Positions 4,735 to 10,054 of a DNA stretch of 10,054 bases are shown one piece after another. The notes beneath the pieces were generated by a model. It was not told where the DNA came from. It did no database searches and saw only the letters and a list, made by a program, of their open reading frames with translations. Position 1 is the stretch's first letter. Each line of letters starts with the position of its first letter. The position numbers and the translations under genes were made by a program. Source of the stretch: JBEKTY01 sp049515555 (lineage in GTDB: Bacteria > Planctomycetota > Planctomycetia > Pirellulales > Thermoguttaceae); assembly GCA_049515555.1 (NCBI GenBank), contig JBEKTY010000233.1:1-10054 (forward strand). Reading direction: 5' to 3'.

Positions 4735-7470
4735 CAGTTTCCAGAGGTATGCCCGCTGTTTCTGCCCCCCGCGGGTTATCCGCAATAGGGTCGGTTGGCC
4801 TTGAATCTCCACAGAAAATGTCCGGTCCCGTTTGTCTGAGAGCAGTTTTCCAAGTCGAATCTTCTGGGCCTGTTCACTGTCAGCAAGTATCGGCAGCATC
4901 ACGTCACCCTTGATAGTCTCCCACAACTCTGCAACCTTTACCTCCTGATCCTGAAATCTCTCCCACCACGCCAAAATGAAGGATTGCCAAGCGGCACTTT
5001 CGGCGTCACTCTCTTGATAGAAGTCGTCCAGGTTCCCAAGGAACCCCGGGATACCAACCACGTCTAGGATGCCACCAATGGTTTCGGCCCATTGCTCGAA
5101 CATCCCCAACGTTCTTGACCCGGCGGGGCGACCTGCGACAAGCCATGCGCGAATCATCGTAAGGGCTGCCCATATCAGCCGGCCGCGGTTATCCTTCACC
5201 CATGCCCGTAGGTTGGGGATCCTGAACCCTTCCCGCAACCACGGCTGATCCGTCTTGGCGTCAAGGCGGATTCGGATAGTCCGGCGGCTAATCTCGTTGG
5301 ATACGCTTGGGTTGTTGCCGGATGCCACCCAAACACAACGGACCGGAACTCGGATAATTTCAGAGTGGCCTAGAATCCGATCCTCCCAAGATGGCGCGGT
5401 GACGGCTGCGGAGACAGTCGGTGAATCCAGCCGGCGCCCCAGGTTGTCGATGAAGATGTACGTTGCGCACATTCGGAACTTGCTGGTGAGTCTTTTCCGC
5501 CATTCCTCTTCGTCCCTGCCCTCAGTCATAGCGGCCACGGGTCGGCCGATTGCCGGATAGGCGAGACAGTCAACCATCAACGTGGCACCCGTCCCCGGGG
5601 ATGGCTTCTCGACAAGATGGATCGGCGTTGCTCCATTGCCGATGATTTCCCGAGCGAATGGCAACAGAAACAGAGCAACAGCATGGGCAAGCTCGGATTC
5701 GCTAGTGATCGGAAAATCCCCAAGTAGTTCCTCGCAGACAAGCTGCCTGGCCGTGCTGATTTCGTTCGGCGTTGGTTCTGCCGATATGTCCGGCACCACA
5801 AGGCCGATAGCAGGCGCGTAGTAAATACGTCCCGTCCGGTGGTATCCGGGCGAGGTTTGCAGTGTTCCATCAGCAGCGTAGATCGGTGCCTCCACAATTC
5901 GGATGAGCACTGGCAACGGCATGTCGGGCTGGGCCAGCACGTCCCGTACAACGTCCTTTGGCGGCGACGCTGGCACTTCCTCTTCTTCCTTGCTGATTCT
6001 GAACCAGTCGGCAGCGCGTGCCACCTCGTAACGCATCCGGTCGGGGTCGAGCGCGCGAACGATAGGCGCGCCGTCGTCGTCAGTTTCGATCCGCGATGGT
6101 CTGCCGCCGCACCGGAATAGTCGTTCCGGCTTGTTACTAGCCTGTAGGGCCTCCCATGCCTGCGCCGTCACGATCTCTAGGTCTTGGTTTCCGGCGTCGA
6201 TGCGCGGCCTGCTCTTGACGGGCTTCTTCGCCCGCATCCTGTTCCCCTGCTCCGCAGCACGGCCGTTGCCGCTTGGTTTCGCGTGGCCGCGGGCGGCCTT
6301 TCGTTCCTCCTTGGTCCAGATTTGCTCCCGGGTGTGCTCCTCCGCTCTACTCCACGTTCGGCTAAAGTATCGCTCGCCGGCCTCCGCAAACTTGCCGGTC
6401 TGCTGGGCCTCCCTCCATACTTGGTCGCGCGTCATGCCGTGTTCTACGGCAAAACAGCATAGGGCAAAGTCTGTCTCTGACCGGCTCCCTACTTCCGCGG
6501 CGTCGCAAGATGTCAGCAACCCGTGGAAGCGGTCCAGCTTTGTCGGTGACAACTTCCGCGGCGTCGGCAGTCTCACCTTGCCGATGGTCTCGCGGCGCCT
6601 GCGGTCCGGTGATTCCACGGCAAGCGGTGCAAACAGGTCCAGAGGGTAGCGGCGCTCGGGGTGGAGTTCGACTAGCCGGCATGGGACCGGCTCCCGGCCG
6701 TTGCGTTGGTCCTTGCGGTTCCACGTTCCCGGCGGCCGGAGCAATCGGGCTAGGTCGTTGGTGTGGTCCCCGCCGATCTTCGCGGCGATGCCGGCCAAGA
6801 TGTCTTGTATGTGTTGGGCCTTGGCGCTGAGCGGTGGCGCGTTGTGCTTGTCCTTGTCGTCGATGTAGAGTTTTTCGCCGTCTGCGTCCTTGATGTACTT
6901 GCGTGCCTTCTTTCCCTCCCCCTGGTCAACGAATTCGGTGAATACGGGCCGCGGGTCGCCGTCGTCAATGATGTACGGCTCGGCCAGTAACCAGTAAAGA
7001 TGCACCCCGTTGCCGCTGGCCACAACGATGGACGGCTCGGGCAGTCCCGCGGCCTTGCATCGCTCTAGGGCCTCTTCCACCGTGCAGTGGTCAACGTCGG
7101 CCCATAGCACGCGGACCACGCGAATCTGCCACGCTTGGTCGTACTGGCCTCCCGTGCCGTGTCGAGGGCAGACCCCGAAAAAGACATTGCACTTGGTTTG
7201 CTCGGCCCGGGCGTTCTGGCGTTTGATCGCGGTGGTGAGTCGCTGCGGCATGGATTGCCATTTTCCCGCGCCGTCCTTCAGGCCGACCAAACTGTATTCG
7301 GTGCCCTTGTAATCGACCTTGCTTTTCTTGTGGCCGTTATCGGTCCACGATTCGATGTGGCGTAACAGGATGCTGTCGCCGGGCTGGAAAAGCGCGTCGA
7401 GGAATTGCTCGGCCTCGGTAGTGCCGGGCTGTCCGTTCGTCTTGGCTTCCGTGCTCGTGGCGGTGCTCAC
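4717..7470 (-). CDS. AEP-type primase fused to helicase-like ATPase (element replication protein)
   Basis: The 917-residue protein has an N-terminal primase-polymerase domain: WADVDH (123-128) gives the DxD metal pair, SGNGVHLYW (152-160) the SxH-like motif, and RLLRPPGTWN (242-251) a third conserved motif of RepB/phage-type archaeo-eukaryotic primases. A linker rich in charged residues (about 380-425) leads to a C-terminal P-loop ATPase of the phage/plasmid helicase kind. That domain has a Walker A region EKPSPGTGATL (621-631), where Ala629 replaces the expected Lys, YIFIDN (671-676) in the Walker B place, ASGNN (716-720) as sensor 1 and SRR (728-730) as a possible arginine finger. It probably primes and unwinds element DNA. 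The GTG start at 7470 overlaps the preceding stop (GTGA) and has AAAGGAA about 8 bases upstream; the frame is open further upstream but inside other genes. The Lys loss suggests an ATPase that is inactive or works differently. Confidence 0.85.
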   Translation of the reverse strand: MSTATSTEAKTNGQPGTTEAEQFLDALFQPGDSILLRHIESWTDNGHKKSKVDYKGTEYSLVGLKDGAGKWQSMPQRLTTAIKRQNARAEQTKCNVFFGVCPRHGTGGQYDQAWQIRVVRVLWADVDHCTVEEALERCKAAGLPEPSIVVASGNGVHLYWLLAEPYIIDDGDPRPVFTEFVDQGEGKKARKYIKDADGEKLYIDDKDKHNAPPLSAKAQHIQDILAGIAAKIGGDHTNDLARLLRPPGTWNRKDQRNGREPVPCRLVELHPERRYPLDLFAPLAVESPDRRRRETIGKVRLPTPRKLSPTKLDRFHGLLTSCDAAEVGSRSETDFALCCFAVEHGMTRDQVWREAQQTGKFAEAGERYFSRTWSRAEEHTREQIWTKEERKAARGHAKPSGNGRAAEQGNRMRAKKPVKSRPRIDAGNQDLEIVTAQAWEALQASNKPERLFRCGGRPSRIETDDDGAPIVRALDPDRMRYEVARAADWFRISKEEEEVPASPPKDVVRDVLAQPDMPLPVLIRIVEAPIYAADGTLQTSPGYHRTGRIYYAPAIGLVVPDISAEPTPNEISTARQLVCEELLGDFPITSESELAHAVALFLLPFAREIIGNGATPIHLVEKPSPGTGATLMVDCLAYPAIGRPVAAMTEGRDEEEWRKRLTSKFRMCATYIFIDNLGRRLDSPTVSAAVTAPSWEDRILGHSEIIRVPVRCVWVASGNNPSVSNEISRRTIRIRLDAKTDQPWLREGFRIPNLRAWVKDNRGRLIWAALTMIRAWLVAGRPAGSRTLGMFEQWAETIGGILDVVGIPGFLGNLDDFYQESDAESAAWQSFILAWWERFQDQEVKVAELWETIKGDVMLPILADSEQAQKIRLGKLLSDKRDRTFSVEIQGQPTLLRITRGGQKQRAYLWKLGECGE

Positions 7471-7688
7471 TTGCTTGGTTCCTTTCGCAGTTCGGCCACG
7501 GCCTGGGCTACGGTCTGGCCCACGCCGACCAGCAGCTTGCCGGCGGTGCGGTCGTACAACGTGACACGGTGCTGGCCGTCGTCGAGTAGCTCGTGGTGGG
7601 CGGCCTGACCCACGGTCCGGTAGACTTCCGCGGCGGCCACGATTGCGGCCAGCCGGGCGGCGCGGGCCTGGGCGGTGGTGGTGCTCAC
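7467..7688 (-). CDS. 73-aa protein of unknown function, translationally coupled
   Basis: The small protein begins with an Ala-rich helix (TTAQARAARLAAIVAAAEVYRTV) followed by a strand-strand-helix pattern, HRVTLYDRTAGKLLVGVG, then QTVAQAVAELRKE. I do not recognise a family. Its GTG start (7686-7688) overlaps the stop of the ParB-Spo11-like gene as GTGA, with GGGGAGG 7 bases upstream, and its own stop overlaps the primase start in the same way. The position between two DNA-metabolism genes suggests an accessory replication or DNA-binding role, but nothing in the sequence proves it. The first nine bases, GTGAGCACC, are identical to those of the primase gene. Confidence 0.75.
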   Translation of the reverse strand: MSTTTAQARAARLAAIVAAAEVYRTVGQAAHHELLDDGQHRVTLYDRTAGKLLVGVGQTVAQAVAELRKEPSK

Positions 7689-9118
7689 TGGCGGGCCTCC
7701 CCGTTGCCGATGCCAGCCAAGGCAACTTGCGCCCGGCGGCGGGCCGTCGCCAAGAATGCGGCGTCCTGCTTTTCCTGGTCTAGCTCGTGGTTGAACAGGT
7801 CCACATCGAGAACGGAGTCGATGGCCTGCCGGAGAAGTGCCTGTAGGGTTTCCGGCGGTAGTGCCTCCAGTTCATACACCTGGTCGCCATGCTCCCGCGC
7901 GAATCGCTTGTAATTGGTCGAGGTGCGCTTGGCCTTGCCTTGCGGTGGCAACGCAAACTCCTGCACCTGGTCGGCAGTAAGGGCCACTTGTACGGCGTCG
8001 ATGGCGTCGATGCCGAATTCATCCCGCATGGAACGGGCGAAGCTGTGTGCGATCTCTTGGCCGTCTGGGTCAAAGTCGCTGAGAATCAACAGGATCAGCC
8101 GGCCCTTGCCGCTCTTCTTGAACCTGACGGCCATGTCGTGCCTTGGTGGTGACGAGCAAAAGCCACGGCCAAGCGTTACGGGTAGGCAGTAATCGGAAGC
8201 AACCGGCCGGATGATCGACCCGATGGTGTTTTTCTCGCCGATGATCTCGATATGGTTGGGCTGGGATTGCTGCAAGTCCCGCCAGTAGCCCTTGAAAAGC
8301 CCGTTGATCTCGCTGCGGAGAAACGGTTGCACGTCCCGATGGACGCGCCATGTTTCGACAGGGCGGGTTTCGTCGCCAATGGCCTCCCACGGGATTGATC
8401 CGTCAAGGCGTGCCCGGATCAACAGGTCCACAAGCGCCCGGTAGCTCTCAGGCGTGTTGTTGTACGTGGAGTCCGGCTTGCTGGAGTGAATTAGCGGGGG
8501 CGCGTTCAAAAGCGCGTAGTGAATCTGTCTAACACTCACCGGCCAGAATTCACGGCGGCTGTCGATTACCTTCGCGGCTGCCCCCAGAAAAGCAAACTTG
8601 GCCGGGGAGATTCGCGCCCGCGATTTCTCGGCACGGATGGGTATGGTGTCCAGGATGCTAACGCTGTTCGCTCGCCGGTGTGCAATCAGGGCTTGGTAGG
8701 CTTCCTCGGGGTCCGCGGAAACAACCTCCTCGCGGAGTTGTTCGTCGAGGCTCTTGACCCTTTGCCGGTTGTACTCGCGCAGGAGCTTGACAAAGCGGTC
8801 TAAGTTTTCGGTCCGGCGGATCGGGAACACGTTACAACGGGCATGGGTCAACCCCGCCAGCCGTGCCGCGACATGCCGGCGGTGGCCTGAGATAATCCAA
8901 CCGTCTTGGGTCACGTCGATGGACACCCGCAACCCATGTTGCCGGATACTCCCGGCCAGGGCGATGATCTCGGGGTCGTTCGGATCGACCGGGCGGTACA
9001 GTTCTGCGTTCTCTGGCGACGGCCGGATAGAGTCGAGGTGGAGAATTCGCTCTTGTCCCAATTCTGGCGCCGCCGCTGCCCTTGGCTTCCGCTGACGGCG
9101 TGTTGTGGCGGCAATCAT
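7685..9118 (-). CDS. ParB/Srx domain fused to Spo11/TopoVI-A-like (5Y-CAP + TOPRIM) module
   Basis: From the ATG at 9118 the protein has 477 residues. Residues about 24-100 form a ParB/sulfiredoxin-like domain: ILHLDSIRPSPEN, then IIALAGSIRQHGL and the ParB box IISGHRRHVAARLAGL (75-90, GxRR), followed by a helical region to about 180. Residues 190-250 match the winged-helix 5Y-CAP domain of topoisomerase VI A/Spo11: SVRQIHYALL with candidate catalytic Tyr201, then ESYRALVDLLIRARLDGSIPWEAI and DETRP. Residues 288-385 are a TOPRIM domain, with IEIIGEKNTIG (Glu295), LGRGFCS (KGYPD-like site) and LILLILSDFDPDGQEI (Asp348, Asp350, Asp352). The family cuts both DNA strands through a tyrosyl-DNA link with Mg2+. 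No B (GHKL) subunit is visible. The start overlaps the previous stop (ATGA) and has GGAGGG 6 bases upstream. Orphan A-like proteins in mobile elements (Mini-A) are the closest described group I know. Confidence 0.8.
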   Translation of the reverse strand: MIAATTRRQRKPRAAAAPELGQERILHLDSIRPSPENAELYRPVDPNDPEIIALAGSIRQHGLRVSIDVTQDGWIISGHRRHVAARLAGLTHARCNVFPIRRTENLDRFVKLLREYNRQRVKSLDEQLREEVVSADPEEAYQALIAHRRANSVSILDTIPIRAEKSRARISPAKFAFLGAAAKVIDSRREFWPVSVRQIHYALLNAPPLIHSSKPDSTYNNTPESYRALVDLLIRARLDGSIPWEAIGDETRPVETWRVHRDVQPFLRSEINGLFKGYWRDLQQSQPNHIEIIGEKNTIGSIIRPVASDYCLPVTLGRGFCSSPPRHDMAVRFKKSGKGRLILLILSDFDPDGQEIAHSFARSMRDEFGIDAIDAVQVALTADQVQEFALPPQGKAKRTSTNYKRFAREHGDQVYELEALPPETLQALLRQAIDSVLDVDLFNHELDQEKQDAAFLATARRRAQVALAGIGNGEARQ

Positions 9119-9468
9119 CGGCGGCCCTCCGCCGCCACGCCGTCGGCCACGGCTGCTTTTACAGCCCCATTTGCAGCCCGGCCATTGGCACCCGCCGGAA
9201 TTCCCGACGTTACCGTGCTTTGTTCGGGCCCGGTGGGGACCGACATCGAGGTGGGCCACGTCGAGCGTTGGGCGACCCACTGCCGTAATCCGTCAACCGG
9301 GAAACGCAGATTGCGCTCGCCGATCCGGGTGAAGGGGATCTCGTTGCTGGCGACCATCCCCATAACGGTCCGCAAGGAAATTCCCAGCGCGTCGGCGGTC
9401 TCTTGGGGCCGGAGTAGTAACCGGGGGGCCGGGGACTGCGGGGCGGGTTCGTGGGTGCGGGGCTTCAT
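9115..9468 (-). CDS. Excisionase/AlpA-like helix-turn-helix protein
   Basis: The 117-residue protein carries a MerR/HTH_17-type DNA-binding domain at about residues 16-69: LLLRPQETADALGISLRTVMGMVASNEIPFTRIGERNLRFPVDGLRQWVAQR. The pattern (helix, turn, recognition helix, small wing with RIGxRNLRF, final helix ending in W) is that of excisionases and AlpA-type regulators. The tail from about 70 is Ala/Gly/Thr-rich and probably disordered. It likely directs excision with the integrase or regulates the element. AAGGGG lies 7 bases before the ATG. Start and stop each overlap the neighbouring genes by four bases (ATGA), so translation is coupled within the operon. Confidence 0.8.
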   Translation of the reverse strand: MKPRTHEPAPQSPAPRLLLRPQETADALGISLRTVMGMVASNEIPFTRIGERNLRFPVDGLRQWVAQRSTWPTSMSVPTGPEQSTVTSGIPAGANGRAANGAVKAAVADGVAAEGRR

Positions 9469-9662
9469 TGCGGCACCCCTTTGGCCCTGTCGGGCTGTTG
9501 GAGTTTCGCACCGATCGCCGTCAGCATAGGCCGCGGAATAAGACGATAGAGTCCCGCCCGCGGAATCTCAGCCCCGAGCGAATCGACAATTCGTCGAACC
9601 TTCCATTCTGGGGCTTGGAAGATTTCGGCCACTTGGCCGACGGTCAGGTGAGTAGGGGACAT
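9465..9662 (-). CDS. Small helix-turn-helix protein, first gene of the operon
   Basis: The 65-residue protein LTVGQVAEIFQAPEWKVRRIVDSLGAEIPRAGLYRLIPRPMLTAI has the helix-turn-helix plus wing layout of MerR-like small DNA-binding proteins (about residues 6-50), ending in a basic tail. It is probably a regulator of its own operon or a second excision factor. The ATG at 9662 is the first start after the candidate promoter at 9708-9737; TGGAG lies about 10 bases upstream, a weak and distant ribosome binding site. Its stop overlaps the next start as ATGA. Two HTH genes in tandem in front of a replication gene is a common layout in integrative elements. Confidence 0.75.
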   Translation of the reverse strand: MSPTHLTVGQVAEIFQAPEWKVRRIVDSLGAEIPRAGLYRLIPRPMLTAIGAKLQQPDRAKGVPQ

Positions 9663-9679
9663 TGGCCACTTGCTCCACA

Positions 9680-9693
9680 GTGAAGTAAGTCAC
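9680..9693. promoter_or_regulatory. Possible operator, GTGA-N6-TCAC
   Basis: A dyad GTGAAGTAAGTCAC lies between the candidate transcription start (near 9701) and the first gene of the leftward operon. The half-site spacing is like that of CRP/FNR-family sites, but the outer bases do not match their consensus. A regulator bound here would block early elongation. The short dyad could be chance. Confidence 0.3.
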
Positions 9694-9707
9694 GTTCAAC
9701 CGCGAGC

Positions 9708-9737
9708 AGTATGCCAAAATCAGCTATCAGTGGTCAA
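9708..9737 (-). promoter_or_regulatory. Candidate promoter of the five-gene operon
   Basis: On the minus strand, TTGACC (9737-9732, five of six to the -35 consensus) is followed after 18 bases by CATACT (9713-9708, four of six), preceded by TGG that could act as an extended -10. Transcription would start near 9701 and give a leader of about 40 bases. The -35 box overlaps the stop codon of the upstream small frame. It is the best candidate in this interval but only moderate in strength. Confidence 0.45.
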
Positions 9738-9943
9738 AAAGGCTTGTCCCCTGTTGTGTCCCCTTTTTCGGCCCGTTTCCAAGCCTGGGGATTTTCGGAC
9801 AGGCTCTTCTTGATTGACGAGAAAGAGCCCGGGTGATCTTCAAGATATTCGTGAATCACCGCCTTCATTGTGATCTTTTCGCCGGCCGCTCTCTTGGCTT
9901 TGTATACCTTGGCGCATCGACGCGCAGCAGGAGTAAGAAGCTG
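9734..9943 (-). pseudogene. Small reading frame, probably the truncated 3' part of a gene
   Basis: The frame is open between a stop at 9944-9946 and a TGA at 9734-9736. The sequence AARRCAKVYKAKRAAGEKITMKAVIHEYLEDHPGSFSS looks like a genuine basic, helical protein before as well as after the only ATG (9866-9868), which has no good ribosome binding site and would give just 44 residues. This suggests the N-terminal part was lost, perhaps through the insertion of the element whose gene ends at 9956. Alternatively it is a real 44-residue protein starting MKAVIHEYLEDH. I do not recognise the family. It lies immediately upstream of the operon promoter. Confidence 0.45.
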
Positions 9944-9955
9944 TTAAGAAATAAC

Positions 9956-10054
9956 TTAGCCGTTTGGGTTGTGGTGGCGAATGGTGTAGTTCCACTTGGG
10001 TAGGACGGTATGTCGCAACAGCCGGACGCTCGCCTTTGCTTCCTCGGACACCTT
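9956..10054 (-). CDS. 3' end of a minus-strand gene, possibly a transposase (partial)
   Basis: A frame open from the window edge ends at TAA (9956-9958) and encodes 32 residues: SVRLLRHTVLPKWNYTIRHHNPNG. The WNYTI-R pattern close to a C-terminus reminds me of DDE transposases of the ISAzo13/Rhodopirellula type, but 32 residues are too few for a firm call. If it is a transposase, the end of the insertion sequence should lie between 9930 and 9955, where GTTAAGAAATAAC stands out as AT-rich, and the truncated frame at 9734-9943 would be the interrupted gene. Confidence 0.4.
   Translation of the reverse strand, partial: KVSEEAKASVRLLRHTVLPKWNYTIRHHNPNG

Larger units (their letters stand above)
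2962..10054. mobile_element. tRNA-Val-integrated element, left end and replication module
   Basis: The stretch starts at a tRNA 3' end and carries an integrase, structured non-coding DNA, an excisionase-like HTH gene, an AEP primase-helicase gene and a ParB-domain fusion. This gene set fits an integrative element or satellite that replicates, or once replicated, after excision. Lines I counted by eye are lower in GC in the primase 3' half (about 57% in 5041-5100) than in the host gene (about 77% in 1021-1080), which agrees with transfer but is only a spot check. No capsid, packaging or conjugation gene is visible. The right boundary is outside the window. Confidence 0.7.

Noticed and set aside
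7471..7725. Longer N-terminus for the primase, open to 7725
   Set aside because: The extension is Arg/Pro-rich shadow sequence over the 73-aa gene; the GTG at 7470 fits the coupling pattern and begins normal protein sequence.
7685..9118. Simple chromosome-partition ParB
   Set aside because: Only the N-terminal domain is ParB-like; two thirds of the protein match the 5Y-CAP and TOPRIM pattern, and no parA is adjacent.
9119..9280. Longer N-terminus for the ParB-Spo11-like protein, starting at 9280
   Set aside because: The extra 54 residues are low-complexity, overlap the coding region of the HTH gene, and the ATG at 9118 has a strong ribosome binding site and the ATGA overlap typical of the operon.
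9749..9772. Two GGGGACA words resembling RAYT-associated repeats
   Set aside because: There are only two copies, within a plausible reading frame, and without a convincing inverted partner.

Overview
The window looks like a GC-rich planctomycete chromosome (Pirellulales-like or an uncultured relative), with the left end of an integrative mobile element inserted at a tRNA-Val gene. The host assignment rests on three things: a membrane-anchored squalene-cyclase-fold repeat protein, a pair of TatA-like genes, and proteins (integrase, AEP primase, small HTH proteins) whose wording matches families I associate with planctomycetes. This is an inference from family resemblance; no rRNA or marker gene is present.

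Left, host part (1-3002): the 3' tail of an unidentified gene; an intergenic stretch made of short tandem repeats (an inverted pair of 7-bp arrays, then an 8-bp array that runs up to the next start codon); a 544-residue Pro/Ala-rich membrane protein with a C-terminal alpha/alpha-toroid repeat domain; a pair of REP-like GC hairpins; a good sigma70-type promoter; two small TatA-family genes separated by a second inverted pair of 7-bp arrays; a strong hairpin; and tRNA-Val(CAC).

Mobile element (about 2962 to beyond the right edge, nearly all on the minus strand): a tyrosine-recombinase integrase is convergent with the tRNA, and its last codons and stop are antisense to the 3' half of the tRNA, which marks the attachment site. 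The integrase is split by an apparent one-base frameshift. A 436-bp structured non-coding stretch follows, with two large inverted repeats. One can sequester the integrase ribosome binding site; the other, with a Z-DNA-prone loop, sits on the primase stop codon. Then comes a tightly coupled five-gene operon, transcribed leftward from about 9700: a 65-aa HTH protein, a 117-aa excisionase/AlpA-like HTH protein, a 477-aa fusion of a ParB/sulfiredoxin-like domain to a Spo11/topoisomerase VI A-like (5Y-CAP plus TOPRIM) module, a 73-aa unknown protein, and a 917-aa AEP primase fused to a helicase-like ATPase whose Walker A lysine is replaced by alanine. All four junctions are 4-base ATGA or GTGA overlaps.

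The operon reads as a regulation plus replication/maintenance module of the element: HTH proteins control excision and transcription, the ParB-Spo11-like protein may bind and act on element DNA, and the primase-helicase would start replication, perhaps at the adjacent palindrome. Right of the operon promoter are a small truncated-looking reading frame and the 3' end of another minus-strand gene that may be a transposase, suggesting a later IS insertion. The second attachment site is not in the window. The most novel-looking item is the ParB to Spo11/TopoVI-A-like fusion without a visible B subunit.
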